From positions 62,001 to 126,000 of the forward strand of contig NZ_JAQAGY010000009.1 of the NCBI RefSeq assembly GCF_027533645.1: a stretch of 64,000 nucleotides of DNA, read 5' to 3'. This document shows positions 8,786 through 18,334 of the stretch, one piece after another. Position 1 is the stretch's first letter. The number at the start of each line of letters is the position of its first letter. The notes beneath the pieces are model-generated. The model worked only from the letters and a program-made list of their open reading frames with translations. It made no database searches and was not told the DNA's origin. The stretch is from Paenibacillus caseinilyticus. Lineage in GTDB: Bacteria > Bacillota > Bacilli > Paenibacillales > NBRC-103111. Both the position numbers and the translations under genes were made by a program.

Positions 8786-10624
8786 CTATGTATCCTGGAT
8801 CGGGATGCTGACGAAGATGTTGGTGCCTACCCCGGGGGTGCTGATGATCTCGAGGCCGTACGCATCGCCATAGAACAATTGGATGCGCTTGTTCACATTG
8901 TTCAGCCCGATCCTGCGGCTGCCTTCCCCATGCCGGCGGAAGGACCGGTTGAGCTCATCGACCTGCCCGGCGGACATTCCGGCTCCGTTGTCGCACACTT
9001 CGAAGATCAGACGGTCCCCGTCGCTGTAGCCCCGGACCTCGATCTGCCCTCCGCTGGAGCGGTTCGTGATGCCGTGCAGGATCGCATTCTCCACCAAGGG
9101 CTGCAGGATCACCTTCAGCATCGTCAGCTCCTTGATCTCTTCGCGGATATCCAGGGAGATCGAGAACACCTCCGCGAAGCGGTGCTTCTGCAGCAGCATG
9201 TACTGCTCGAGGTGATAGAGCTCCTCCCGGACGCTCACCGTATCGCCGGAGCGGTTGATGCCGTACCGCAGGATCTCCCCCAGCGAGAAGGCCATATCCG
9301 CCGCATCGGGGGCCTCCCGGGCTTCCGCTACCATGCGGATGGACTCCAGCGTGTTATAGAGAAAATGCGGATTGATCTGCATTTTGAGCATCTCGAGCTC
9401 CATCTCCTTCTGTGAGATCTTCTCCCGGGTTACTTCGTGGATCAAGTGCTCGATCCGCCGGGACATGTGGTTGAACTCCCGGGCCAGCTGCCCGATCTCA
9501 TCCTCCTGGAGCAGGATGATCTCCTTGGTGAAGTCCCCGTCCTCCACGCGTTTCATGAGCCGGATGAGCTTATGCACCGGCTTGACGATACTCCTCGAGA
9601 AGAAGAGGGTGAAGACGATCGTGAGCAGCAGCAGCGACAGCGTCGTCAGGAACGTCGTCATTGCCATGTGGTTCATGTTCTTGTACAATTCGGTCAACGG
9701 TATGAGGTTGACCACCTTCCAGCCCGTCAGCTCGGAAGCGGCGCTGCTGAAGAGATAGTCGGTCCCGTCCAGAACGAGCCGCTTCGGCATATTGTCCGAG
9801 CCGTCTTGGAGCCTCATGGCGATGGCCGCAGAGACGGGCTGGCCGATCTTCGACGTGTCCCGGTCCGCCATAATCCGGTTCTTGTCGTCGAGCAGCAGCA
9901 CCTGGTTGCCTTGGACGCTGTGCATCTCTTCGCTGAGCTCCAGCAGGTCATCCATCCGGCTGCTGACCATCACGACGCCGATCGTCTCGGAGGTCTCGAG
10001 CTTGTAGATTCCCCGGGCTACGCCGAAGACATAATAGGGCTTGAAGGGCGCCGTGGAGTTGGCGACCGGGTAGGTCGGCATCAGGGTGACCTTCTTATAA
10101 TCGCTCAAGGAGGCGTCGAAGGCTTCGCGGGCGGGAGAATCCGGGTCAACTCCGGCGCTCAGCCATTTGCCGTCGATGTACAGGATCCCCGTGCCCAGGC
10201 GGTTATAGATCACCAGCGATTCGATGTGGTTGTTCACCGTCAAATATTTGTTGACGTCCCCGATGAAAGCGTTGCGCATATTGAAATCGAACTTGCCTGT
10301 GCTGTTCGATTCCTCCACATAGCGGAACAGATCGGAGTGGCTGCCATGCTCCCAGATCATTGGCATTTTGGACATCGCGATGAGTCCCTTGATGTTCTCG
10401 TCGATCTTGCTCACCGTCTGGTTGTTGAGCCGCTGAATCACCTCGAGCATGTTCTTCTCCTTATCCTGCTTGTAGTTCGAATAGGTGAGCCACGACAAGA
10501 TGATCATGATGGCGAATACACATAGAAACCCCGTATACAGCTTGGCCGCAATAGGAAAATCGCGGAAGTGTAAACGCTTCAAAAGACGCATGTAGTGCGG
10601 CTGCCTGCTTCTCTGTGCTTCCAT
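8786..10624 (-). CDS. YesM-type sensor histidine kinase
   Basis: Membrane histidine kinase (612 aa). Transmembrane helices at about 26-47 and 322-343 enclose a dCache-like extracellular sensor; a HAMP domain (about 344-396) follows. The HisKA_7TM-less, YesM-type His_kinase box reads QINPHFLYN with phospho-acceptor His420, and the ATPase N and G boxes appear as QPLVENAILHG and CDNGAGM. Such kinases pair with AraC-type response regulators to control polysaccharide loci. The cognate regulator is probably the gene that starts 69 bp away on the opposite strand; divergent rather than tandem placement is unusual. An imperfect cre-like sequence is at 10568-10583 within its first codons. Confidence 0.92.
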   Translation of the reverse strand: MEAQRSRQPHYMRLLKRLHFRDFPIAAKLYTGFLCVFAIMIILSWLTYSNYKQDKEKNMLEVIQRLNNQTVSKIDENIKGLIAMSKMPMIWEHGSHSDLFRYVEESNSTGKFDFNMRNAFIGDVNKYLTVNNHIESLVIYNRLGTGILYIDGKWLSAGVDPDSPAREAFDASLSDYKKVTLMPTYPVANSTAPFKPYYVFGVARGIYKLETSETIGVVMVSSRMDDLLELSEEMHSVQGNQVLLLDDKNRIMADRDTSKIGQPVSAAIAMRLQDGSDNMPKRLVLDGTDYLFSSAASELTGWKVVNLIPLTELYKNMNHMAMTTFLTTLSLLLLTIVFTLFFSRSIVKPVHKLIRLMKRVEDGDFTKEIILLQEDEIGQLAREFNHMSRRIEHLIHEVTREKISQKEMELEMLKMQINPHFLYNTLESIRMVAEAREAPDAADMAFSLGEILRYGINRSGDTVSVREELYHLEQYMLLQKHRFAEVFSISLDIREEIKELTMLKVILQPLVENAILHGITNRSSGGQIEVRGYSDGDRLIFEVCDNGAGMSAGQVDELNRSFRRHGEGSRRIGLNNVNKRIQLFYGDAYGLEIISTPGVGTNIFVSIPIQDT

Positions 10625-10693
10625 AACAAGAGCCCCCTGTACGTTGAGATATGTTTGGGATAGGTGCCTAAGAATCCTGTATTGGAGGATGCT

Positions 10694-12289
10694 ATGCTAA
10701 AAATTGTGATCGCAGACGACGACAAAACCATACGTGCCGGAATCCGCGCCATCATCCACTCGCTTGGAAGGGGCTATGAAACCGATGCCTCCGCACCGGA
10801 CGGGAAGACCGCGCTGGAGCGGGTCATCGCGTGGCAGCCGGATGTGCTCATCACGGACATCCGTATGCCTGTCATGGACGGTATCGAATTGGTCCAAACG
10901 ATAGCGGAGCTCGGGCTTCCTGTCAAGACCGTCGTTCTCAGCGGATACGACGAATTCCAATACGTCAAGGAAAGCCTGAAAGCGGGGGTGCGGGATTACC
11001 TGCTCAAGCCCGTGAACAAACGCGATCTGGTCAAGCTGCTGGAGCGGCTCGAATCCGCCAAGCAGGTCGAAGCCCTGATGGCCGAACAGCAGGAGAAGCT
11101 GAAGCGCCGTGCGGAGGAAAGCCGGCTGCTCCGCAAAGAGCGGCTCCTGTGGGACTTGATCGTCAACCGGCTGCAGCACACCCCCTTGTTCTTGGAACGG
11201 ATATCGGAATTCCAGCTGGACCGCTTCCCCTCCTTCCTTCTTGCCATTATTAAGATTGATGAAGACCCGCCGGCAGACAGCCTGGGCCTGACGGATTGGG
11301 GGGCATGGGCCGGCAAGCTCAGCGAGGAGGCCGGCTGGATGGATGAGAGCCTGTTCAGTGTCCAGAACGGGCAGATGACCCTGCTTCTCCCTGCTCCCGC
11401 TCCCGCATCCCCGGAGAGGCCTGCCGCTGCCGCCCCCGCCCCCCTCCTATGGCTGACCGGCCGGATGAGCGAACATGCGGCCGGCACGTTCACGGCCGGA
11501 GCCAGCAGGCCCTTCGAGACACTGGCCGCTGCAGCGCAAGCCTACCGGGAAGCGGCGGACTCCCTGCGCCGAGCCTTCTATGAAGGGCTGGGCGGCTGCT
11601 ACCTGTACACAGCCGGCGGACCCGGGTTCGTCCCTCTGCAGGAGAGTGAGCTCTCGGCCGCCGCCCTGCCGCTCTTCCAAGCGGTCGAAGCCTTGGACGC
11701 CTCCCAAGCCCGCAGTACGATGCAGGCCTTGCTCCGGCGATTCATCGAACAGAGGACCGACCCGGCGGAGCTTATCAGCGGATTGACCCGGCTGGTACGC
11801 AAATGGTATGCCCGCTTCGAGGCCGCCGAAGAAATCGCCATGGCCGACGCAGACTGCTGCTTGCTCCAGTCCATAGAGCATGCCCCTACCGCCGAAAGGC
11901 TGGAGGACCGCCTCTGCGAGTCCGTCTACCGACTCGTTCTGAAGATGGATGCCCGCAAGGCCGGCAAAGACAACCCGGTTATCGCCTCGGCCAAGGAGTT
12001 CATCCGCCAGCATTACCGCCAGAATATCAATCTGCAGACCGTAGCGGAGCAGGTGCATCTCAATCCCAATTATTTCAGCAACTTCTTCAAGCAGGAGACC
12101 GGAGTGAACTTCCTGGAATATTTGCTGGAGATCCGGATGGAGGCTGCCAAGACGCTGCTCGGCGAGCCGGATGTGAAGATCTACGAGATCGGCTACCTCG
12201 TCGGGTACGACAATCCCAGCTCGTTCAACCGGGCCTTCAAGAATGTGACGGGACTGACCCCAAGCGAGTACAGAAAACATGCTTATTAA
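10694..12289 (+). CDS. YesN-type response regulator with AraC DNA-binding domain
   Basis: Transcription factor of 531 aa. The receiver domain (1-120) has the acidic pocket ADDD (residues 7-10), phospho-acceptor Asp55 in LITDIRMP, and Lys in YLLKPV. A linker domain of about 280 residues follows, then two AraC helix-turn-helix motifs in the last 100 residues (NINLQTVAEQVHLNPNYFS and IYEIGYLVGYDNPSSFNRAF). An in-frame GTG 30 bases upstream is possible, but ATG at 10694 has GGAGG five bases before it and matches the family start. It is divergent from the kinase at 8786-10624 and probably controls the mannanase importer operon. Confidence 0.93.
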   Translation: MLKIVIADDDKTIRAGIRAIIHSLGRGYETDASAPDGKTALERVIAWQPDVLITDIRMPVMDGIELVQTIAELGLPVKTVVLSGYDEFQYVKESLKAGVRDYLLKPVNKRDLVKLLERLESAKQVEALMAEQQEKLKRRAEESRLLRKERLLWDLIVNRLQHTPLFLERISEFQLDRFPSFLLAIIKIDEDPPADSLGLTDWGAWAGKLSEEAGWMDESLFSVQNGQMTLLLPAPAPASPERPAAAAPAPLLWLTGRMSEHAAGTFTAGASRPFETLAAAAQAYREAADSLRRAFYEGLGGCYLYTAGGPGFVPLQESELSAAALPLFQAVEALDASQARSTMQALLRRFIEQRTDPAELISGLTRLVRKWYARFEAAEEIAMADADCCLLQSIEHAPTAERLEDRLCESVYRLVLKMDARKAGKDNPVIASAKEFIRQHYRQNINLQTVAEQVHLNPNYFSNFFKQETGVNFLEYLLEIRMEAAKTLLGEPDVKIYEIGYLVGYDNPSSFNRAFKNVTGLTPSEYRKHAY

Positions 12290-12404
12290 GCGTGCTGCAT
12301 CAGCCATGCACTGCGGGCCGCCGGGTGGGGCAGCCACGCTATTAAGCGGCACCGCGGGACAGGACCCGCTTGGGCCCGTGCACGAGCCCTCTCTCCGCCG
12401 CCAA

Positions 12405-12447
12405 AAGACCGCCCATCCCTATACTTCCGTTAGGGATGGGCGGTCTT
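12405..12447. terminator. Bidirectional hairpin between the response regulator and beta-glucosidase genes
   Basis: Perfect 16-bp stem (12405-12420 with 12432-12447) and an 11-base loop, between two convergent genes. Stem ends AA/TT give short T-runs on both strands. Confidence 0.8.
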
Positions 12448-12464
12448 CATGAGGTGAACCGGCC

Positions 12465-13811
12465 TTATACTTCGAAGCTTCCGCCAGCCGCAATCATGCT
12501 GCGGTACCAATAGTAGCTCTCCTTGGGCGTACGCTTCAGGGTGTCATAATCCACATGAATGATCCCGAAGCGCTTGCTGTAGCCTTCCGCCCACTCGAAG
12601 TTATCCATCAGGGACCAGGTGAAGTACCCGAGCACCGGTACGCCGGAAGCGATGACCCGCTCCAGCTGCGTGAGATGACGGCGCAGGTAAGCGACCCGCT
12701 GCGTATCGTTCACCCGGCCCTCCTCGGGACCGTCGTTATAGCACGAACCGTTCTCCGTGATATAGATCGGGATATCGCCGTAGAGCGATTGAATATAACG
12801 CAGCACATGATGGAAACCGTCCGGGTAGATCGGCCAGCCGATATCCGTGCGCTGGTAGCCCATATCGATATCCTCGCAGTCGAAGAAGCCCGCCCCTTCC
12901 CGGAAGCGGCCCACGTTACCCGTGTAATAGTTGATGCCGAGCACATCGATCTTCTCGGAGATAGTCTCCATATCCCCTTCGAGCACAGGCACCTCTGCCC
13001 CCTTCGCACGGAACCAGTCTACGAGAAAGTCCGGGTAGGTTCCCTTGAATACGGGATCCATGAACCACTCCACGAACCAGCCGGTCGCCCGCCGGCAGGC
13101 GTCGATATCCTCCTGCCGCGTGCTGTACGGCTCGATCCACGTGACGTTCGGCGCATAGCCGATCTCCCCCTCAAGGCCGAGTTCGCGGAACCTGCGTACG
13201 GTACGGCCATGCGCCACGAGCAGATGATGCGCCACATCGACGGCCAGCTGCAGATCCGTATTCCCCGGCGCATGAACGCCGAGGAAGTTCGAGAGGAACG
13301 AGACGCACCATGGCTCGTTGATCGTCAGCCACTTTGTCACCTTCGGGGACAACGCCCCGAAGATCACCTCCGCGTACTGCACGAAGGCGTCGATCGTCTC
13401 CCGGTTCCCCCAGCCGCCCCGCTCCTGCAGCGCCTGCGGGAGATCCCAGTGGTAGAGCGTCACGACCGGTTCGATGCCTGCGGCGAGCAGCGCATCCACG
13501 AGCCGCTCGTAGTAGGCGAGGCCGAGCGAGTTCACCTTGCCGGTCCCCTCCGGGAAGATCCTCGGCCAGGCGATAGAGAAGCGGTACGAGTCGATGCCGA
13601 GCTCCTTCATCAGCGCGATGTCTTCTTCATAGCGGTGGTAGCTGTCGCACGCCACGTCGCCCGTATCGCCGTTCAGGACTTTGCCGGGGGTGCGGCTGAA
13701 CGTATCCCAGATCGACATCCCCCGCCCCTCCTCGTCGTAAGCCCCTTCGATCTGATACGAAGCGGTTGCCGCGCCCCACCGAAAACCGGATGGAAATTGA
13801 ATCGTGGACAT
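12465..13811 (-). CDS. GH1 beta-glucosidase
   Basis: Cytoplasmic family 1 glycoside hydrolase (448 aa, full length, no signal peptide) that releases terminal beta-linked glucose or related sugars. The acid/base Glu166 lies in TINEPW and the nucleophile Glu353 in YITENG. The substrate-site Gln (SYQIEG, Gln20), HW (121-122) and the C-terminal WSLMDNFEWAEGYSKRFG also fit family 1. It has GAGGAGGAG before ATG at 13811. It ends the operon kinase - regulator - binding protein - two permeases - GH1, so it most likely hydrolyses beta-gluco- or glucomanno-oligosaccharides brought in by that importer. Confidence 0.95.
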   Translation of the reverse strand: MSTIQFPSGFRWGAATASYQIEGAYDEEGRGMSIWDTFSRTPGKVLNGDTGDVACDSYHRYEEDIALMKELGIDSYRFSIAWPRIFPEGTGKVNSLGLAYYERLVDALLAAGIEPVVTLYHWDLPQALQERGGWGNRETIDAFVQYAEVIFGALSPKVTKWLTINEPWCVSFLSNFLGVHAPGNTDLQLAVDVAHHLLVAHGRTVRRFRELGLEGEIGYAPNVTWIEPYSTRQEDIDACRRATGWFVEWFMDPVFKGTYPDFLVDWFRAKGAEVPVLEGDMETISEKIDVLGINYYTGNVGRFREGAGFFDCEDIDMGYQRTDIGWPIYPDGFHHVLRYIQSLYGDIPIYITENGSCYNDGPEEGRVNDTQRVAYLRRHLTQLERVIASGVPVLGYFTWSLMDNFEWAEGYSKRFGIIHVDYDTLKRTPKESYYWYRSMIAAGGSFEV

Positions 13812-13859
13812 AGGCCGTACTCCTCCTCATGGTTCTTTCGTCAGGTGTGCGCTGCCGCC

Positions 13860-14780
13860 CTACTCTTTCACCCCTCCGAGGGTCATCCCTTGCACAAAAT
13901 ATTTCTGCAGGAACGGATACACCGCGATAATCGGCAGCGTGGCCACCATCGTGATCGCTGCCCGGATCGAGGTCGGCGTCACCATATTCGACTGCGCGTT
14001 CTTGCTGCTCGCGAAGGCCGATTCGGCGGAGCCCCCGATGCTCATCTGGGCGGACTGCAGCTTCTTCATCAGCTCGAACTGCAGCGTGGAGAGCTGCGGC
14101 TTCGACGAGTTGAAGAGGAACGTGTCGAACCACGAGTTCCACTGGCCTACCGCCACGAAGAGCGCCACCGTAGCGACCACCGGCAGGCTCAGCGGCAGCA
14201 CGATGCGCAGGAAGATCGTGAAGTGGTGCGCCCCGTCGATCTGGGCCGACTCCGCGAGACTCTCCGGCAGCCCCTCCATGAAAGAGCGCATGACGATCAG
14301 GTTGAACGCCGCGATCAGGCCCGGGATGATGTAGACCCAGAAGGTTCCGTTCAGATGCAGGTTCTTGATGAGCATATAGCCCGGGATCAGCCCGCCGCTG
14401 AAGTACATGGTGAATACGAATAGAAATGAGATATGTTTTCTCAGAACATACTCCCGTCGCGAGATCGCATAGGCCAGCATCGCCGTGCAGAACACGCTGG
14501 TTACCGTCCCGATCACCGTCCGGGAAGCGGATACAAGAAAGGCATGATAGATCGTGTTGTCTTGGAATAACGTGCGGTAATTCAGCCACGTGAACTCGCG
14601 GGGCCACAGGAACGTGCTGCCCCTTACGGTATCGGCGGCCTCGTTCAGCGATACGGCAACCGTGTTGATGAACGGATACAGGGTAGCGGCGAGCAGCAGG
14701 AGCAGCAGCGCTGCGTTGATTATATCAAAGAGCCGGTCTCCGGGACCATGCCTGTCCCTTTTCCTTAGTCGAACTTGCAA
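13860..14780 (-). CDS. Sugar ABC importer permease (LplC/YtcP type)
   Basis: Permease (306 aa) of the second importer, of the LplC/YtcP group that works with large binding proteins and YesMN-type signalling. Six membrane segments are visible, with the EAA loop AESAQIDGAHHFTIFLRIVLP. Family end signature: FLQKYFVQGMTLGGVKE. The start appears to be TTG at 14780, nine bases after GGGAG; no ATG or GTG in this frame is better placed. Downstream is GH1, upstream the partner permease. Confidence 0.92.
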   Translation of the reverse strand: MQVRLRKRDRHGPGDRLFDIINAALLLLLLAATLYPFINTVAVSLNEAADTVRGSTFLWPREFTWLNYRTLFQDNTIYHAFLVSASRTVIGTVTSVFCTAMLAYAISRREYVLRKHISFLFVFTMYFSGGLIPGYMLIKNLHLNGTFWVYIIPGLIAAFNLIVMRSFMEGLPESLAESAQIDGAHHFTIFLRIVLPLSLPVVATVALFVAVGQWNSWFDTFLFNSSKPQLSTLQFELMKKLQSAQMSIGGSAESAFASSKNAQSNMVTPTSIRAAITMVATLPIIAVYPFLQKYFVQGMTLGGVKE

Positions 14781-14836
14781 TCACGCCACCTCCCGGCATA
14801 ATCCGTGCAGCTCCCCGGGGCGGGGAGCGCCGGTCA

Positions 14837-15799
14837 TCAGAAAAGCCTTTCCTGCCCCATGCGCCTCGCCATCCGGTTCGCGGCAATGAGCAGCAGGATG
14901 GAGATGACGGACTTGAAGATGCCCGCAGCCGTTGCGAACGAGAACCGGGACAGGTTAATCCCGTATTTGAGCACGAAGATGTCGATCGTCTCCGCATAGT
15001 CGACCACCATCGGGGTCTGCAGCAGATACTGCTGCTCGAAGCCCGCGTCGAGGATATGGCCGATGCTCATGATGAGCAGGACGATGATCATCGGCCGGAT
15101 GCCCGGCAGCGTGATGTGCATCATCTTGCGGAACCGCCCGGCCCCGTCGATACCAGCCGCTTCGTACAGCGACGGATCGATCGTGGTCATCGCCGCCAGG
15201 TAGATAATCGCGCTCCAGCCGATCTCCTTCCATACATTGGAGAGGCCGATGATCCACCAGAAATACCCTCCCTCCGACAGCCACAGCACCGGTTCTTCGA
15301 TGAAGTGGAGCTTCACCAGCACCGTATTGACGATCCCCTCGATCGACAGCATGTTCATGATGAGGTTCGCCGCAACGACCCAGGAGATAAAATGCGGCAG
15401 GTACGAGATCGTCTGCACGACACGCTTGAACAGGATGCTGCGGAGCTCATTGAGCATGAGAGCGAGCAGGATCGAGCTCGCGAAGCCGAGCACGAGGTTG
15501 ATCAGGCTCATGGCCAGCGTGTTGCGCATGACGCGGAGGAACGCGTCGTCCCGGAACAGCTCGCGGAAGTGATCCAGGCCTACCCACTCGTTGTGGAGAA
15601 CGGAGGAGCCGAGCTTGTAATTCTGAAAAGCCATGAGCCAGCCCCACAAGGGCACGTATGAGAAAATCAGCACATAAATCACGAACGGGATCGACATCAG
15701 CATAAGCATTTTTTGCGTCTTGATCTTCTTCCACAGCTCACGGGACGGGGCACGCGCGGCTGACGGTTTGGCGCGAAGCGCTTCCGGCGGGACAGCCAT
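14837..15799 (-). CDS. Sugar ABC importer permease (LplB type)
   Basis: Partner permease (320 aa) of the second importer. After a cytoplasmic N-terminus rich in Lys/Arg the first helix spans about 31-52, and five further helices follow. The EAA loop is YEAAGIDGAGRFRKMMHITLPGI. A near-perfect AAGGAGG precedes the ATG. As with the first importer, no ATP-binding subunit is encoded nearby, so it must share one from elsewhere. Confidence 0.92.
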   Translation of the reverse strand: MAVPPEALRAKPSAARAPSRELWKKIKTQKMLMLMSIPFVIYVLIFSYVPLWGWLMAFQNYKLGSSVLHNEWVGLDHFRELFRDDAFLRVMRNTLAMSLINLVLGFASSILLALMLNELRSILFKRVVQTISYLPHFISWVVAANLIMNMLSIEGIVNTVLVKLHFIEEPVLWLSEGGYFWWIIGLSNVWKEIGWSAIIYLAAMTTIDPSLYEAAGIDGAGRFRKMMHITLPGIRPMIIVLLIMSIGHILDAGFEQQYLLQTPMVVDYAETIDIFVLKYGINLSRFSFATAAGIFKSVISILLLIAANRMARRMGQERLF

Positions 15800-15847
15800 G
15801 GTCTCCCTCCTTTATCTATACCCGGCAGGATGAGTCATGCCGGTGAT

Positions 15848-17503
15848 TTACCATTGTTCCTGGCGTTCCTTGACCTTCGCGGAGAGCTCCCCCATCCATC
15901 CGGACACATCCAGCTTGTTCACGGACTGTACGTACTCGCTCCAGCTTTTCTCGAAGTCCGCCTTCGACTTCGCCACCACCATCTGCGGCGGGAATTTCTT
16001 GTTGAGGTCTCCGATCTTCTGGTCGAACACCTTCGCCTTGTCGGAGAGCTCGATGCTCCACAGCGGGAAGTATTTGCGCTGCATGTTCGGCGGGTTGAAC
16101 GTATCCTCATAGGTCGCCGCCCCGTAGACCTTCAGGATCTCCTTATCGAGCTCGTCATAGCCTGCCGCAATTTCCTCCGGCTGCCGGTAGATCTCGTAGT
16201 TGTTGCCGTCCGGCATCGTGCCCGAGGAGCCCGGCCAGAAGAACATGATGTTCCCGTTCAGCTTCAATCCGTTCTTCGGATCCTGGAAGTGCTTGCGGAG
16301 CTCTTCGTCCCGGTAGAAACGGCCCTTGTCGCTGACCTTGAAGTCTTCCCCTTTTACGCCCCAGTTGCGGAGAATCTGCCCTTCGTCGCTCGCCATGAAG
16401 TCGGCGTACTGAATCGCGCGGACCGGATCCTTGCAGTTCACCGTGATGGAGAAGCCCGTATTGTAGTTCAGGCCCGGCACATCCAGGTAATCCGCCTTGA
16501 TCGACTCATCGAAGGTGAGCTGCAGCGGCACGAACATGCGGTTCTCCTTGCCCTGCTGCTTCAGCGAATCGAGCGCCTGTTGGAACTGCCACTTCTGGTC
16601 GAACATGCCGAGCACCCGCCCGCTGGACAGCTTCGCCAGATACTGCTCGTAGTTCATCACGAACGCTTCCTTGTCGATCATCCCTTCGTTATACATCTCA
16701 TTGAGCTTCTCGTAATACCGCTTCGTGATCTTCTCGTCGGTCTGGTAGAAGGTCAGCTCGCTCGTGCCCGGCTTCACCATCGCGCGGGAATCGTTCGGGC
16801 CGCCGGCCAAGAACTGCATCGCCGTTGTCAGCGTGAAGTTGCGCCAGTCATAGGTCAGGATCTCAAAGGGAACCGTGTCGGCGCCGTCGATCTGCGGGTG
16901 CTTCTTATAATACGCTTTCAAAATATCCACGTACTGCTCGAAGGTGGTGATCTTCGGAAAGCCGGCTTCCTTCAGCACTTCCTTCTGAATCCAGAAGGCG
17001 GCGCTGATCCCCTTGCTCGGCGTGCCCGTCGGCGCCACCGGCGGCAGCGAGTAGATGTGGCCGTCCGACGACTTCAGTCGCTCCCAGTACGGGCCGTACA
17101 CCCGCTTGATATTCGGCGCATGCTTCTCGATAAGCTCCTCGAGCGGAATCAGCGCCTTGGCGTCCACCATTTTCGTCGTCATGTCGGAGTTGATCAGATC
17201 GGGGTAATCGCCGCCTGCGATCATGACCCCGAGCTTCTGCTCTTTCTCGCCGACGAGCAGCTCGTACTTGATCTTCACGCCGGTCTTCTTCTCGATAAGA
17301 TCGCCGATCTTGGTCGATTCGGGCACATTGTCGCCCGGGGTGAAGACGAAGTAGCTGAAGGTAACCGGGCCGGTGGACGCTTCCTTCCCGGCGGGCCCGT
17401 CCTGCGTCCCGGGTGCGGCCTCGTCAGCAGAGCAGCCCGAGAGCAGGGCGGCGGAGAGCATGCCGAACGCCGTTATCGTTGTAAGCGCTCTTTTTTTCAT
17501 CAT
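15848..17503 (-). CDS. Large substrate-binding lipoprotein of the second importer (LplA type)
   Basis: Extracellular solute-binding lipoprotein of 551 aa, the larger class that accompanies LplB/LplC permeases. Lipobox LLSGC places the acylated Cys at residue 23. Typical family landmarks include FTPGDNVPESTKIGDLIEKKTGV early and YADFMASDEGQILRNWGVKGEDF in the C-lobe. The ligand is unknown; the nearby GH1 and GH2 suggest beta-linked gluco- or manno-oligosaccharides. The 48-bp gap to the next permease holds a compact hairpin (15822-15827 with 15838-15843), which may stabilise this part of the mRNA. Start ATG at 17503 follows GGGAGG. Confidence 0.93.
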   Translation of the reverse strand: MMKKRALTTITAFGMLSAALLSGCSADEAAPGTQDGPAGKEASTGPVTFSYFVFTPGDNVPESTKIGDLIEKKTGVKIKYELLVGEKEQKLGVMIAGGDYPDLINSDMTTKMVDAKALIPLEELIEKHAPNIKRVYGPYWERLKSSDGHIYSLPPVAPTGTPSKGISAAFWIQKEVLKEAGFPKITTFEQYVDILKAYYKKHPQIDGADTVPFEILTYDWRNFTLTTAMQFLAGGPNDSRAMVKPGTSELTFYQTDEKITKRYYEKLNEMYNEGMIDKEAFVMNYEQYLAKLSSGRVLGMFDQKWQFQQALDSLKQQGKENRMFVPLQLTFDESIKADYLDVPGLNYNTGFSITVNCKDPVRAIQYADFMASDEGQILRNWGVKGEDFKVSDKGRFYRDEELRKHFQDPKNGLKLNGNIMFFWPGSSGTMPDGNNYEIYRQPEEIAAGYDELDKEILKVYGAATYEDTFNPPNMQRKYFPLWSIELSDKAKVFDQKIGDLNKKFPPQMVVAKSKADFEKSWSEYVQSVNKLDVSGWMGELSAKVKERQEQW

Positions 17504-17596
17504 TGCTAATTCCTCCCTTATTGCTTCCTGCGTCTATCTTACCAAGGGGTCCTCCGCCCGGGTACCCTGCGGATCTTAGCATCGTCCCCCCCAAAT

Positions 17597-18334
17597 CTAA
17601 GGGGTTCTCTCGCGGAACTGCGAAGGGGTGCAGCCGGTGATCTTCTTGAACTGCTGGACGAAGTAATCCGTATCGCTGTAGCCGACCGACAGCGCGATAT
17701 CGAAGATCTTGTTCGTCGTGCCCTTGAGCCGCCTGCATGCTTCCTCCACCCGCACCCGGTGCACATAGTCATTGAAGTACATACCCGTCGATTTCTTGAA
17801 CAGCTGCCCGAGGTATATGGGGTTCAAATACAGCTTGCCCGCCAGCTCCTTGACCGTGATCGGCTCCCGGAAGCGCTCCTGCACATAGCCCGTCACGAAT
17901 TCCACCGCTCCGGCGGCCGGCGGCTGGTCCGGCGGACACGGGGCCGGGAGCGGCTGCCGTTCCTTCTCCAGCCTGCGCCGCGTCCGCTCCAGCGCACGGA
18001 TCAGGTCGTCCTCCTCCAGCGGCTTCAGCAGATAGTCTACCGCGCCGCACACCAGGGCGGTCTTCGCATACTGAAAGTCGCTGTAGCCGGAGAGCACGAT
18101 GAACTGGCAGTCGAACCGTCCGGACACTTCCATCATGAGCTCCAGCCCGCTGAGCACGGGCATCCGGATGTCCGTGATGACAAGGTCCGGCCGCTCCTTC
18201 TCGATGCGCTCCAGCGCCTGTCTGCCGTTCTCCGCGTCGCCGCACAACGAGAAGCCGTGCGATTCCCAGGGAATAATCTTCTTGAGTCCCTCCCTCATTC
18301 TCGGTTCGTCCTCCACAATGAGCGTCTTCAGCAT
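17597..18334 (-). CDS. YesN-type response regulator with AraC domain (short form)
   Basis: Compact response regulator (245 aa): receiver domain with Asp55 in VITDIRMP and the conserved Lys in YLLKPL, directly followed by two AraC helix-turn-helix motifs (ITVKELAGKLYLNPIYLGQLF and IFDIALSVGYSDTDYFVQQF). The frame is open for 46 more codons upstream, but ATG at 18334 starts the conserved MLKTLIVEDE and has a GGGGGGA ribosome site. Its start overlaps the kinase stop by 7 bp, so the two are translationally coupled. It likely activates the importer operon that begins 93 bp downstream. Confidence 0.93.
   Translation of the reverse strand: MLKTLIVEDEPRMREGLKKIIPWESHGFSLCGDAENGRQALERIEKERPDLVITDIRMPVLSGLELMMEVSGRFDCQFIVLSGYSDFQYAKTALVCGAVDYLLKPLEEDDLIRALERTRRRLEKERQPLPAPCPPDQPPAAGAVEFVTGYVQERFREPITVKELAGKLYLNPIYLGQLFKKSTGMYFNDYVHRVRVEEACRRLKGTTNKIFDIALSVGYSDTDYFVQQFKKITGCTPSQFRERTP

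Noticed and set aside
15830..17509. 559-codon open frame antisense to the second binding protein
   Set aside because: Same shadow effect; composition is unlike a real protein and the sense gene is unambiguous.
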